Assembly: GCA_937992195.1 (NCBI GenBank)
Contig: CALKKV010000026.1
Location: 1-64,000 of the forward strand
Origin: an uncultured Gammaproteobacteria bacterium
GTDB lineage: Bacteria > Pseudomonadota > Gammaproteobacteria > Arenicellales > Poriferihabitantaceae
Length of the DNA: 64,000 nucleotides
Reading direction: 5' to 3'
How positions within the stretch are numbered: the first letter of the stretch is position 1; the number at the start of each line of letters is the position of its first letter. The notes beneath the pieces were generated by a model. The model made no database searches. It saw nothing but the letters and a program-made list of their open reading frames with translations, and was not told the DNA's origin. The translations under genes were made by a program, and so were the position numbers. Of the stretch, positions 35,158 through 45,317 are shown one piece after another.

Positions 35158-37218
35158 ATGCCATTAGAAAAAATAAGACAGGCAGAAGAAATGAGTGGGG
35201 TCTCAAGAACACTGAGAGACGATGAAAGCCAAGTACAACAGCTGGAGAATCGTCTTCAGCAGCTGGAAAATCGCGTCAACATAATTACCTATTTCTCGCA
35301 GTCGATCTTCAGACAAAATACCGTTGATGACGTACTTTGGGATATCGTCTCCAACTGCATCAATCGCCTCGAGTTTGAGGATTGCGTTATTTATCTCTTG
35401 GATGAACCGCGCAACGTGTTGCTACAAAAAGCCGCTTATGGCGAAAAGAACATAAACGGTGAGGCAATTAAGGACCCCATCAAGATTCCCATCGGTTCTG
35501 GAATCGTTGGCACTGTCGCAGCCACCGGGAAGGCAGAGATTATCAACGATACGCTGTTGGACGATCGCTATATTACCGATGACGCCAGCCGTCGCTCTGA
35601 ACTGGCGGTCCCGATCTACGCAGAAGGCCAGCTGATTGGCGTCATTGATAGCGAGCATTCCGACCCAGGTTTCTACACCAATTTTCATTTAGAACTCTTA
35701 CAGGATTTGGCGGCTATTTCCGGGACTAAAATATCTAAAACCATATTTCAGCAAGAGCGTGAAAATATAGCTGGCTTCGCATTGGAGAATCCAAACCCGG
35801 TGTTTCGACTGTCTTCTGAATTTGACGTATCTCTTGCCAATCAACTCGCCGAAGAAATTCTAAACACTCTCAACAAAGAATCATTTGGCTATCGTTACCA
35901 CCGCCTGTACAAGCATGTATCAGAAGCCATGATCATGGAAGAATCTGTTCAAATAGTGCTGCCGGTAAATGAAAAAATCTATTCGGTTGATATTATTCCT
36001 TTTCCGGATATTGGATATGCCAACCTGTACTTCATCGATGTCACGGCACACTTTCAGGCAAAAGAAGATGCCGAGGAAGCCAACCAGGCGAAAACGGAAT
36101 TTTTGAGCATGATGTCCCATGAAATTCGAACACCCCTCAACGGTATTTTGAATCTCGGACGACTATTACAGGAATCGGTAAAAAGTAAAAAAAACCGGGA
36201 GCTGCTGGAAACCATGGAGTATTCCGGGGAACACTTACTAAAAATCATAAACGATATCCTGGAATTCGAAAAGCTTGGTGCAGGTGAAGTGGTGTTTGAA
36301 CGCTCCACTTTTGACTTGAAAAAACTGTTGCAGCGTCTACAGCAAATTCTTCAAACCACCGCGGACGATAAATCAAACATACTGAAATTTGAAATTGCTG
36401 ATGACGTGCCAGAATTTTTAATGGGTGATAAAACCAGATTAAATCAGATTTTGAGCAACCTAACGCTTAATTCACTCAAATTCACAAATGAAGGAAGCGT
36501 CAGTATTTATGTGGATCTGGCGGAACAACAAGTGAACGCGGACAACGAACCCATACTCAGTTTCAGAGTTGTCGATACCGGCGTGGGTATTCCTCTAGAT
36601 AAGCAAGCGACTATTTTCGATCGCTACGCTCAGGCGCATGCCGAGAAAAGCAGTCTTTTTTTTGGTGTCGGCCTGGGGTTAGGCATTTCCAAACGTTTGG
36701 TTGAGCAACAAGGCGGCACTATCAGTTTAGAAAGCTCTCCCGGTGAAGGCACCACTTTTGAAGTGACTCTCGGATTTGGCGTTGGAATGGTGCCAGCCGA
36801 AGTAGAGCAAGAAAACACCAGTAACATGATGGATCTGAGCAGCAAAAGCGCGCTGGTAGTTGATGACAGTCCGATCAATATTCTTGTGGCGAAGGAATTT
36901 CTCGAACGCTGGGGAGTTAAAGTGTTTACCGCCGTAGACGGCTACAAAGCCTTGGAAGTAGTTCAAGATAAGAAACTAGATCTGATTCTAATGGATCTGC
37001 AAATGCCGGGTTGGACAGGATACAAAACCAGCAGGGAAATTCGTAAGCTTGGTAATCACAACAGCGAGATTCCAATCGTGGCGATGAGTGCAGATGTATT
37101 GTCCGCTTCCCAGGAAGACATCATGGAAGCGGGTATGAACGATCAACTGGTTAAGCCATTCCATCCATGGCAGTTGCAGACAAAAATCTCAAATCTGCTT
37201 AAAAACAAGGGCTCTTAG
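35158..37218 (+). CDS. Hybrid sensor histidine kinase (GAF, HisKA, HATPase, receiver)
   Basis: This 686-residue protein lacks clear membrane helices and is probably cytosolic. A short coiled region with [13 protein letters not shown] near residue 28 precedes a GAF domain (45-200), then a PAS-like stretch (205-300). The phospho-histidine is in [13 protein letters not shown] near 320. The ATPase has N-box [14 protein letters not shown]1 VVDTGVGIP and G2 GVGLGLGIS. The C-terminal receiver (568-680) has DD near 573, the phospho-aspartate in [14 protein letters not shown] and the lysine in QLVKPFHPW. No separate output protein is adjacent, so it likely signals through a phosphotransfer protein elsewhere. 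Confidence 0.95.
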   Translation: MPLEKIRQAEEMSGVSRTLRDDESQVQQLENRLQQLENRVNIITYFSQSIFRQNTVDDVLWDIVSNCINRLEFEDCVIYLLDEPRNVLLQKAAYGEKNINGEAIKDPIKIPIGSGIVGTVAATGKAEIINDTLLDDRYITDDASRRSELAVPIYAEGQLIGVIDSEHSDPGFYTNFHLELLQDLAAISGTKISKTIFQQERENIAGFALENPNPVFRLSSEFDVSLANQLAEEILNTLNKESFGYRYHRLYKHVSEAMIMEESVQIVLPVNEKIYSVDIIPFPDIGYANLYFIDVTAHFQAKEDAEEANQAKTEFLSMMSHEIRTPLNGILNLGRLLQESVKSKKNRELLETMEYSGEHLLKIINDILEFEKLGAGEVVFERSTFDLKKLLQRLQQILQTTADDKSNILKFEIADDVPEFLMGDKTRLNQILSNLTLNSLKFTNEGSVSIYVDLAEQQVNADNEPILSFRVVDTGVGIPLDKQATIFDRYAQAHAEKSSLFFGVGLGLGISKRLVEQQGGTISLESSPGEGTTFEVTLGFGVGMVPAEVEQENTSNMMDLSSKSALVVDDSPINILVAKEFLERWGVKVFTAVDGYKALEVVQDKKLDLILMDLQMPGWTGYKTSREIRKLGNHNSEIPIVAMSADVLSASQEDIMEAGMNDQLVKPFHPWQLQTKISNLLKNKGS

Positions 37219-37337
37219 CTGCCTTAACCCCTAAAACACTGCGATTTCTAGCGAAATATCACGGATATATGGTGTTTTTTACCCGATAAACGTTTAATTC
37301 ACAGTACTTTCGTGTATTATTCATCCTAACAATGCGG

Positions 37338-37355
37338 CGGAGAGTGAGGTCTCCG
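37338..37355 (+). other. Small hairpin upstream of the IPNS-like oxygenase
   Basis: CGGAGA (37338-37343) pairs with TCTCCG (37350-37355) around GTGAGG. It sits about 90 bases before the next gene and may be part of its leader. I could not match it to a known riboswitch. Confidence 0.35.
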
Positions 37356-37444
37356 TCTACCAAAAACACGCTGTGTTAGCTTAGCAAAACCTGGTGAACA
37401 AGGTTCTAGATCGAAGCGAAACGGCGCTATGAAAGAGCAGTATT

Positions 37445-38605
37445 TTGAACGTCAGTCCTATTGACGATAGTAAAATCGTCACGGCTTCCTCACTTAAGCC
37501 ATCAAAAGCCTCAACCAAGCCATTCAAAGCTGATGTCATACCGTTTCCTGCGCGATACGCAACAAGGGATTCACTGCCCGTTGTCAATGTAAGCGGTTTG
37601 TATCATCCGAACCCATCGGTTCAGAGAAGTACCGCTGGTCGAATTGGCGAAATTGCAATGGCTAACGGGTTTCTTTATATAGAGAAACACGACGTCTCCC
37701 GCAGTCTAATCAGCGCAGTTTATGAACAAGCCCAAAGCTTCTTCAACGCCGATATGGAGACTAAGAGCCGGTATTATATTGGCCGCTCTCCAAATCATCG
37801 CGGATATGTGCCATTCACCGAAAAAGGCGACTATGCGGACGAGGAAGGCCCAAGGAAATACGAAGCATTCGACATGGGCGTTGATCACTCTGCTCAAGAC
37901 CCGGATTTTTTAAACGGTAACCCGCTGGTCGGCCCGAATGTCTGGCCAAAGATACCTGGTTTTCAGTACATCCTTGGCAATTACCTCACCGAGATGCAGC
38001 GCATCACCAGCGTTATGTGTGGTGCCTTTGAACAAATACTCGGTTTAGAGAGCGGTTTTTTTGCGCAGCACATGGACAGACCTGTATCGCAACTTAGGCT
38101 TCTACATTATTTGGAAAACAAATCCGCTCAGGAAGAAAATACCGTCAATATGGGCGCGCACACCGACTATGAGTGTTTTACTATTCTCCATTCACAAACA
38201 CCAGGTTTACAGGTTCTCGATAGCGAATCGAAGTGGGTAGCCGCACCGCCAATCGATAATACCTTTTATTTTAATATTGGCGACATGCTGGAAGCCTGGA
38301 GCGGAGGATTGTTCGTTTCAACCCCTCACAAAGTCGTTAATAGTAGTGGTGCTGAGCGCTTTTCGCTTCCTTACTTCGCGGCCACTAACTTTAATACTGT
38401 GGTTAGTCCAGTTCACTCGCAAAAGTATTCTGCAAAACAAAAAGAATATGCGCCTATCGTCGCTGGCGAGCATTTGTTAAACAACATGTTGCGGGATTTC
38501 CCCTATCTACGTAAAAAGTATGAGGCAGGATTGTTGAACATGGGAGGTATCAAACCCGGGAACAATCCCTTTGAGGATCGAATGAAGGGCACTCTAAAAA
38601 AGTAA
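37445..38605 (+). CDS. Isopenicillin N synthase-like Fe(II)/2-oxoglutarate oxygenase
   Basis: This 386-residue soluble enzyme of the IPNS/gibberellin-oxidase type has the DIOX_N segment (SLPVVNVSGLYHP near residue 42) and the catalytic core. The iron ligands are HTD in GAHTDYECFTILH near 238 and His in STPHKVVNSSG near 298. The Arg-Ser pair that holds 2-oxoglutarate or substrate is in ERFSLPYF. The only start that keeps the whole frame is TTG at 37445, so the N-terminus is uncertain. A LysE exporter follows 85 bases later, which might hint at an amino-acid-like substrate. Confidence 0.88.
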   Translation: MNVSPIDDSKIVTASSLKPSKASTKPFKADVIPFPARYATRDSLPVVNVSGLYHPNPSVQRSTAGRIGEIAMANGFLYIEKHDVSRSLISAVYEQAQSFFNADMETKSRYYIGRSPNHRGYVPFTEKGDYADEEGPRKYEAFDMGVDHSAQDPDFLNGNPLVGPNVWPKIPGFQYILGNYLTEMQRITSVMCGAFEQILGLESGFFAQHMDRPVSQLRLLHYLENKSAQEENTVNMGAHTDYECFTILHSQTPGLQVLDSESKWVAAPPIDNTFYFNIGDMLEAWSGGLFVSTPHKVVNSSGAERFSLPYFAATNFNTVVSPVHSQKYSAKQKEYAPIVAGEHLLNNMLRDFPYLRKKYEAGLLNMGGIKPGNNPFEDRMKGTLKK

Positions 38606-38690
38606 AAAGTAGTTTGGAAATTCCCTGATACGCGGTAGACTTCATTTAACGAACTCACGTGATTATTAGAATAAGAAATGGATTTTCCAC

Positions 38691-39344
38691 TTGCCTAATC
38701 TCGATACTATTCTTGCCGTTGCACTGGCAGGTTTTTTCCTAAGCGCTTCTCCCGGACCATCAATGCTCTACGTGCTATCGCGTAGCGTTGGGCAAAGTCG
38801 TGCAGCGGGTTTCGCTTCCTCAATCGGGCTGGCTATTGGAGGAATGATACTTGCTGTGGCATCTGCAATGGGACTTTCTGCCCTGTTTGAATTATCTCCC
38901 CGCGCCTTTACTGTCCTTCAAATTGCCGGTGGTTGTTATCTTTGCTATCTCGGCTACGGTATGATCAAAGAAGCAGGCAAAGACGATCTATCGATATTAA
39001 AAGTAAAGAATGCGCCTTTTTCACGGATCCTATATCAAGGTATTCTGGTTGAAGTCCTTAACCCGAAGACAGCGATATTCTTAATCGCATTTCTTCCACA
39101 GTTTGTTGACTATAGCCGACCGGATGTTGTCACACAGATTCTAATACTCGGGTTGCTGGTGCCACTCACAGCGATACCATCCGATATCATCGTCTCAATT
39201 GCAGGAGGCACATTAGCCGCCAAACTTTCCAGCCGTCCTACCGCGACAGTAGTGTTGGGATGGGTAAGCGGATTGATATTGATCGGGCTGGCTGTCAGCG
39301 TCTTCTTTTTCAGTACACCGGCACTCACACCTGTCAGTTTGTAA
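38691..39344 (+). CDS. LysE/RhtB family amino acid exporter
   Basis: This 217-residue membrane protein has six helices with the family start LAGFFLSASPGPSMLYVLSR near residue 13, SSIGLAIGGMILAV near 43, and EVLNPKTAIFLIAFLPQFV near 121. Members export amino acids or homoserine lactones. The best start is TTG at 38691, because the nearby ATG is in another frame and soon stops. It follows the IPNS-like oxygenase on the same strand. Confidence 0.9.
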   Translation: MPNLDTILAVALAGFFLSASPGPSMLYVLSRSVGQSRAAGFASSIGLAIGGMILAVASAMGLSALFELSPRAFTVLQIAGGCYLCYLGYGMIKEAGKDDLSILKVKNAPFSRILYQGILVEVLNPKTAIFLIAFLPQFVDYSRPDVVTQILILGLLVPLTAIPSDIIVSIAGGTLAAKLSSRPTATVVLGWVSGLILIGLAVSVFFFSTPALTPVSL

Positions 39345-39469
39345 AAGTTTGGTGACTATTTGTTACTTATACAAAAAAAACCAAATGGCTAAAACGCCCA
39401 ACTACCAAGTTGATAAAAGTCAAAACCGCTACTTCGGCCGCCAAGGCACCTAGCCAAGAAATCCTCATT

Positions 39470-39810
39470 GAATTATAGAAAAACAATCCGCACCACCTAG
39501 GTTTGTATCCTTAATCCTGTAAACAGAAGGGAGGCCCTCCAAAAATTTCGCCAACTTCTACGACCTATCAGTCTGTACTCACCAGGCAGAAGGGTTCGTT
39601 GCCTGTTATTTTGTTTTGTCTGCGCTAAATTTCCGTTCTCGTCGTCAGATAGAGTCACTTGAAAAATATGTACTTTCTTTAAAATACAATTAATACGAAC
39701 CACTGGCGCCTATAAGATCCACCGATTGTTTTGGTATGACTGAACTACTTGTGCTCGAACATGCTACAAGTAAAATTGAGTATAGAAACACAATTGCGCC
39801 TTTGCTGCAT
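39470..39810 (-). pseudogene. Decayed duplicate of the neighbouring lipoprotein gene
   Basis: A minus-strand fragment reads VHIFQVTLSDDENGNLAQTK and then LLPGEYRLIG. It matches the intact gene at 39992-40585 (YIFNIDLAGEDLNGNLGQTK, VVGGEYKLIG). DNA similarity extends on both sides, over the start region (39808-39810 would be the old ATG), the signal peptide, and down to the segment around FFYK. Frameshifts are present and the last third is absent. It is therefore a partial, dead tandem copy. Confidence 0.82.
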
Positions 39811-39991
39811 TTAAATTCCATTGATGCCCTCCTATTTTTGAGTGCCGTCCCCGTTCGTACTGAGTCTTTTTGCTACCCATTTTTCCGTTAGCGTGCATTC
39901 CATTGTCGCGATTTTTAGCCTAAAGCGGCAAATTAAAATTGACCAAGTTTCCCGTGTAATCACCTCGACAGAAAAACAAAGATCTAATATA

Positions 39992-40585
39992 TCAGTTTAA
40001 AGCCTCGCTCTCTTTCGTATGCCACTCTACCTCTAATTCAGAAAGTTCGATTGGATAGTTCAACATAAGCGTATAGTTTTTTAGATCTCGAATGTCTGCC
40101 TTGTTTTGCAAAGCTCCAGCGACCGCTGTTGAGATTCCGTTGGGATCGAATGCCCCCAAACTAACCGATTGATTTTCACCCAACGCCTGCAAGTGATAAA
40201 AGACATAAGCAATTTCAGGACTCTCTTTATAGAAAAACAAGCCGCACCACTTAGCTTTGAACCCTGGGGTCGTCAAACAAAATGGAGGTCCGCTATAGAA
40301 TTCGCCTTCTGCGGTACTGCCTATTAATTTGTACTCACCTCCAACAACAGTTAGTTCTCGACTACTTCTCTTAGTTTGACCTAGATTTCCGTTTAAGTCC
40401 TCTCCAGCCAGGTCTATATTAAAAATATAAGACCTCTTCAGCCTAAAAGAAGTCGATTCATTCTCTTCCACTTTCACCAGCAGTTCTTTTGGTATCACTA
40501 ATTCATTAGTACTGGTACTCGCACAAGCGGTTAGTAGCATCAGCGATAAAAACGCAACCGTGCTTTTTGTAAATTTTACTTTCAT
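39992..40585 (-). CDS. Lipoprotein of unknown function
   Basis: This 197-residue protein has a lipobox in LLTACAS (Cys near residue 21). The mature part has a short N-terminal linker with NESTSFRLKRSYIFNIDL, then GGEYKLIGSTAEGEFYSG near 100, and paired cysteines PPFCLTTPGFKAKWCGLF near 117 that may form a disulfide. I recognise no named family. A dead duplicate lies directly downstream, at 39470-39810. Confidence 0.72.
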   Translation of the reverse strand: MKVKFTKSTVAFLSLMLLTACASTSTNELVIPKELLVKVEENESTSFRLKRSYIFNIDLAGEDLNGNLGQTKRSSRELTVVGGEYKLIGSTAEGEFYSGPPFCLTTPGFKAKWCGLFFYKESPEIAYVFYHLQALGENQSVSLGAFDPNGISTAVAGALQNKADIRDLKNYTLMLNYPIELSELEVEWHTKESEALN

Positions 40586-40707
40586 TTACATTCCCTAATG
40601 TCAAAAGTAGTTTCAGACTAGATCTTGATTTTTCTTAAAAAAGCACCTAAAACTGTACAAACTATTTGTGTGAAGGCCACAAAATACTTCATTTCATTGT
40701 TCGTAAA

Positions 40708-41589
40708 TCAAACAAAGCTGAGACCACTAGTTCGTTGTCGAAGCTCGTCTGGCACTCCAAAGGCTAATCCTGCAATACAGCCCAGCGCCATGGTTCGACC
40801 GCAACAATCCCCGCCACAACGAATATTGTCAGTGACAGCACCGGTAAAGTCTGCTGCATGATTGAGCAAGTACCAGCTTAGTGGCATTGCATGTTTGACA
40901 TAACAGGCTAGGCCAAAATGCTGCGCCGTTTGTAAAGGCTCGTAGAGTTCTTTTGCTAAGGCTTCTCGCATCAATGCGCCAAGTTCACCCTCTACACTCC
41001 CAGCTGCCACAGCTAACGCTTTTTGCAACTCAACACCCGACGCTAGCTGCGACAATACGCTGTAGACTGCTGCTGACGACTGTAACACATCGCTATTCGT
41101 AGTGATGACGTTTACCGCCTCCTGGGTTTGCTCAATCGACGCGCCGGCAGCAAATAAGCCTGGTACAACACTAATACCTGGCATCTGATTGTCGTCCATA
41201 CCAGAAGGGTTTTTAATATCGTCACCTTCCAAGATTAGGCGCGCGATGAGTTCTTTAGTCGGTCTATCTGCATAGCCTACAAAGCTACCGCAAGGTCCGA
41301 ACGACGCCATGATCGCTTTTTGATGGTTAACGGTGGAGTAACCTTCAGCGGAGGCAACCGCGCCAGCGATTCGTGCCGATTCACCATATTGCGACATCTC
41401 CCCTGCTCGGCGAACCCCATGTACATATGCGCCGCGCTTGCCTTCGTAAACAGCGGCATCGGGCTGCCGGAACAAGAGACTTCCTGTGGCTTCCACTAAC
41501 TTTATTTGATCTTGGTCGTACAGCCAATGCAGCCCCATAGAAGCCGCGTCTGCCACTAAAGCGCCTAGTAAGGCATCGTTTTTATTCAT
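40708..41589 (-). CDS. ADP-ribosylglycohydrolase family protein
   Basis: This 293-residue protein has the DraG/ARH fold start DALLGALVADAASMGLHWLYD near residue 5, with the metal-binding acidic patch expected near RLILEGDDIKNPSGMDD around 118 and the C-terminal DNIRCGGDCCGRTMALGCIAG near 255. DraG family members remove ADP-ribose from arginine or related groups. The usual C-terminal D-x-D metal motif appears as GGDCCGR, as in the ADP-ribosyl-Crystallin/J1-type members. It stands alone. Confidence 0.85.
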   Translation of the reverse strand: MNKNDALLGALVADAASMGLHWLYDQDQIKLVEATGSLLFRQPDAAVYEGKRGAYVHGVRRAGEMSQYGESARIAGAVASAEGYSTVNHQKAIMASFGPCGSFVGYADRPTKELIARLILEGDDIKNPSGMDDNQMPGISVVPGLFAAGASIEQTQEAVNVITTNSDVLQSSAAVYSVLSQLASGVELQKALAVAAGSVEGELGALMREALAKELYEPLQTAQHFGLACYVKHAMPLSWYLLNHAADFTGAVTDNIRCGGDCCGRTMALGCIAGLAFGVPDELRQRTSGLSFV

Positions 41590-41804
41590 TGTTAATATGG
41601 GTCGCTGTTACAACATTAGAGGTTAGTTAAATCAGAAATAGTTCCAATCGAGAGAAAATGGGAACAGTCCACACTTTACGAATGATTCATTTGAGTATTG
41701 TGTTGAGGCACTAAATTGTCAATGCGCATCACCTGTTGAAGTGCCACCACCGTGTGTGCAGCAGTTTAACGTTCTGTCATAGACGGCTGGCTTACAATAA
41801 GTAA

Positions 41805-42410
41805 TTAAAGGTCTTTCTGATACCGCGCAACCATCTCATCCTGACTCTCAGGAGGATCTGTAATCTGCAGCTGATCATTGATCATCGTCGCCATGGTCGG
41901 GAATGCTGAACGCTCAATATTCGATTCTGAAGACCAGAGCTTGGAACGCATAAGTGCTTTGGCACAATGAAGAAATACTTCGTTAACGGTGATCTCAATA
42001 CACACTTTGGGCGGGTTTCGTTCTCCTGAAAATAAGTTCAAATGGGATTCGTTTTGTGAAATACGCGCTGTTCCATTCACTCTTAATGTTTCATCAATGC
42101 CCGGAATGAGAAACAGACACCCAATATCACCGGTCTCAATAATATTAATCAGACTATCCAGGCGATTATTTCCTTTGCCATCCGGAATAACAAAGCGATT
42201 GTCATCCAGCACTTTGACAAAACCAGGAGATCCGCCACGCGGCGAGCAGTCCATAAAGCCTGATTCTCCATGGGTTGAAATGGTTAAAAACGGAGAATGT
42301 GCGATAAAGTTTTTGGCATGATATTCTAATTTTGTTAGTTGTTTCTCTTTGCTTCGCCCTTTTGGAAATCCATAGAGCGCTCTGAGCTGTTCTTCTGACG
42401 CGATATACAT
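41805..42410 (-). CDS. Pyridoxamine 5'-phosphate oxidase-like FMN protein
   Basis: This 201-residue protein is of the PNPOx-like split-barrel type. SPFLTISTHGESGFMDCSPRG near residue 37, then PGFVKVLDDNRFVIPDGKGN, mark the flavin-binding strand pattern of the MSMEG_1061-type subfamily. GDIGCLFLIPGIDETLRVNG near 93 is the next landmark. It would bind FMN or F420; the substrate is unknown. It lies about 60 bases after the trans-sulfuration enzyme gene on the same strand. Confidence 0.86.
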   Translation of the reverse strand: MYIASEEQLRALYGFPKGRSKEKQLTKLEYHAKNFIAHSPFLTISTHGESGFMDCSPRGGSPGFVKVLDDNRFVIPDGKGNNRLDSLINIIETGDIGCLFLIPGIDETLRVNGTARISQNESHLNLFSGERNPPKVCIEITVNEVFLHCAKALMRSKLWSSESNIERSAFPTMATMINDQLQITDPPESQDEMVARYQKDL

Positions 42411-42469
42411 TCGTTTTCTACTTCTTGCGATTCAGTGAGTCTTTCTGTTAGTCCAACAGTAAGTACTTT

Positions 42470-43660
42470 TCAGGAAATATGGCTTAACGCGTTTTCCAGA
42501 TCAGCGATCAGATCTTCCAGATCTTCAATGCCGGCAGAATAGCGAACCAGACTTTCGGGAATACCCGCAGCAGTTCTCTCTTCCGCGGAGCATTCAACGT
42601 GACTCGTTGTTGCCGGAGGACCAACCACTGTCTCTACGCAACCCAAGTTAGCCGCACGATGAGCAAACTGTAACGCTGGCAGAAATTTCTTGATTGCATC
42701 GAAACCGCCGTTGATTGAAAAACTCAACATTCCCCCAAAGCCTCTCATTTGCTTCTTCGCGATATCATGGTTTGGATGAGAAACAAGGCCTGGATAATTA
42801 ACCTGATCGACTTTAGGGTGATTCTCTAACCAGGTAGCAATCTGCATCGCGTTATCATTCTGCCTTTCTACCCGCAATTTCAGGGTTTTCATCCCACGAA
42901 TAAAACTATAGGCGTCCATTGGTGACATCGCTGCACCGTCAATTTCACGATACTGATACACCTGTTTAACCAATGACTTGCTACCGCAGATTACCCCACC
43001 GAGGGCGTCAGCATGGCCACCGAGATACTTAGAAGCAGAATGAAGGACAATGTCCGCTCCCAACTCTAGGGGATTCTGGTTAATTGGTGTAGCAAACGTG
43101 TTATCCACGACGACTATGGCACCAACTTCTTTGGCCTTACTCGCAAGGCGCTGTATATCAATAATCTTAATGGTTGGATTGGTGGGCGTTTCAAGGTAAA
43201 GCACCTTGCAACCCTTTTGAATCTCAGTCTCGATCTCTTCGTGATCCAGCGTTTCACACAAGGCAACTTGAATACTCAGAGCGGGAAGATGCTCATTAAA
43301 AATTCTATTGGTTCCGCCATAGCTGTCTTTGATTGAAACGACACGGTCGCCGGATTTTAGAAATGTTCCCAAAACATTGCTGATCGCCGCCATGCCCGAA
43401 GCAAAACTGGTCGCCGCCTCAGCACCTTCAAGTACTTTAACCTTGTCCTCAAATGCGCGGACCGTCGGATTGGTGTTACGGGAATAGATATGCCCCGGTT
43501 CTTTTTCTAACGCAACATCTTGCCAGGTATCGAGATCGTCATAGGTAAAAGAGACACTATGGACAACCGGTACTTGCGTAGATCGCTCGTAAAGCGCGTA
43601 TTCTTGTTCTCCGCCCCAAATACAGAGCGTTGATTTGCCGGGTGATTTAATTTCAGTCAT
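42470..43660 (-). CDS. Trans-sulfuration family PLP enzyme (cystathionine gamma-synthase/lyase type)
   Basis: The ATG at 43660 follows CAGGAG by seven bases and is preferred to one 51 bases upstream. The 396-residue enzyme carries the PLP lysine in HSASKYLGGHADALGG near residue 200. Other marks are YSRNTNPTVRAFE near 60, EGAEAATSFASGMAAIS, YLETPTNPTIKIIDI near 150, and the C-terminal ESLVRYSAGIEDLEDL. The same fold serves CGS, CGL, MGL and homocysteine synthase; the sequence alone does not settle which. Confidence 0.92.
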   Translation of the reverse strand: MTEIKSPGKSTLCIWGGEQEYALYERSTQVPVVHSVSFTYDDLDTWQDVALEKEPGHIYSRNTNPTVRAFEDKVKVLEGAEAATSFASGMAAISNVLGTFLKSGDRVVSIKDSYGGTNRIFNEHLPALSIQVALCETLDHEEIETEIQKGCKVLYLETPTNPTIKIIDIQRLASKAKEVGAIVVVDNTFATPINQNPLELGADIVLHSASKYLGGHADALGGVICGSKSLVKQVYQYREIDGAAMSPMDAYSFIRGMKTLKLRVERQNDNAMQIATWLENHPKVDQVNYPGLVSHPNHDIAKKQMRGFGGMLSFSINGGFDAIKKFLPALQFAHRAANLGCVETVVGPPATTSHVECSAEERTAAGIPESLVRYSAGIEDLEDLIADLENALSHIS

Positions 43661-43882
43661 AACAGACTCCTGCTGCTGAATTGAGATAAAAAAGCAGTAA
43701 TTTTCGAGCACAAGCGCGCAAACTACAGCATGTCTATGTTCAAGGCAGCGCTACAAGAGCCTTTATCTTGAGAAAATGAGTATAAATTTGCCCTGTGCAA
43801 AAGACAATAGTGAGAAACCACGATTAATCACTGACATCTGATCAGCAGTAGATAAATCAGCTACCCGATAATCTTCAACTGA

Positions 43883-44245
43883 TCACCTAAGTCGAATGTT
43901 TGCGTATTTGTACAGCGCGTAAAGTTGGGGCAAGAGAAGTAACAAAAACCCGTAATATGTCAACGGAATATCATTCTCCCAACGACTCTTTTCAAATTCA
44001 ATAAAGGAACTGAAAAAAGAGACTACGTTGAAAATAAAGACAATCACCCAAAAAGGCTTTTTATAGATTTCCTTGTCGTTGATATATCCATACAAACCAA
44101 CAAATCCAGCCACATTAAAAACGATCAAAAGCGCATTAAAAAAGCTCACCGAAAATATGCTTGCCACGGAAAGAAACGTTGCGAGACCAATAAAACCCGC
44201 ATACATAGCCCAAAGAATATAGTTTAGTTTAGGTCCTTTAGACAT
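43883..44245 (-). CDS. Small membrane protein of unknown function
   Basis: This 120-residue protein has about four hydrophobic helices: LWAMYAGFIGLATFLSVASI near residue 12, ALLIVFNVAGFVGLYGYI, FWVIVFIFNVVSFFSSFIEF, and a last one at YGFLLLLLPQLYALYKYA. No motif points to a function. It stands alone with no obvious operon partner. Confidence 0.65.
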   Translation of the reverse strand: MSKGPKLNYILWAMYAGFIGLATFLSVASIFSVSFFNALLIVFNVAGFVGLYGYINDKEIYKKPFWVIVFIFNVVSFFSSFIEFEKSRWENDIPLTYYGFLLLLLPQLYALYKYANIRLR

Positions 44246-44506
44246 AGGTCATAGGCCAAAGGCCAGCATAGCTTTATAAATGTGTTTACTGGATGTCATC
44301 AGTCGGATTGTCGGGAGATATAAAATTGAACCCGAAAGACGTTTCCACGCTGGGGTATTTTTGTCTAAACAATCCTAACTTCCCGGAATGATTCATCAAG
44401 TTTCGAATATTACTTATATGACTCACAGAAAGATTCTTAGTTCACTTGCGGGCAAACTGCCGGAGCACGCTATTCCAAACTGAAATTATTTCTCAATGCC
44501 CTTTTT

Positions 44507-44902
44507 TCAAAGTTGAATATCACCTGATCGTCCTATCGCCGGACATTCGCAACAAACTTCCGGCTGCCATAGCACAGAGACATAGGGAATCAATCCGGCC
44601 TCGGGCAATATCTTAGATGTCGCTGTGTAATGCTGCCCCACTAACTTTGGCAAAAGTTTTTGCTCCTTTTCAACTATCTGAAGCACATCACCTGACCTAT
44701 AATAATGAACCGACATACGCACACCGTAGTCAAGATGATTCAGCTTCTTGGGCACGATAATTTCATAAGAATGATCTCCCAGATTCTTAACTTTAATATG
44801 CCTATCCACTTCTTTACCTCGATAGGTTTGATTGCAAGCAAAGGCCCCAAAAGAAAACAAACTTGAGAGCAGAAACAAACTCGTTAGTAAATTTTTAGTC
44901 AT
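44507..44902 (-). CDS. Small secreted protein of unknown function
   Basis: This 131-residue protein has a signal peptide ending FGAFA before CNQTYRG. The mature part is beta-rich and carries four cysteines, one near the start and three in PEVCCECPAIG near residue 118, likely disulfide-bonded. I know no matching family. Confidence 0.6.
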   Translation of the reverse strand: MTKNLLTSLFLLSSLFSFGAFACNQTYRGKEVDRHIKVKNLGDHSYEIIVPKKLNHLDYGVRMSVHYYRSGDVLQIVEKEQKLLPKLVGQHYTATSKILPEAGLIPYVSVLWQPEVCCECPAIGRSGDIQL

Positions 44903-45317
44903 GCTCGAGTATCCCGCTATAGAGATTTAGAAGGCAGAATATCTACACAGAAATATTATTTGGATAAATCTGTTCAACACCATAAATCAAAGTAACAGAC
45001 CGGACACAATAATTGAATCAAAAAGTGCTCCCGCTTCTTGATAACTTTAAAATCAAGTAAAATACACGCACTCACGATCAGTACTATAAAAATCGCAGCA
45101 TAGAGGCGCCGCAAGAAAGCGCTATTTGCTCGATACAAAAAAATCATAGCGTGATTACTTGCAGCCGATTTGAAAACATTATGACAAGATAATTCGGCTT
45201 AAATAATCTCTTTAGATGCTATCTGGCATCATAGAATACGGTTATCTCGACAGGTTTTAGTGTTACCGAAATACTTATATTTAATAACCTAACTAATTGA
45301 AATTACTATTTTTTTAT
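44903..45317. other. Divergent non-coding region
   Basis: About 400 AT-rich bases lie between the small secreted protein and the FG-GAP gene. They must hold both promoters. I found no conserved RNA, terminator or strong palindrome. Confidence 0.4.
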
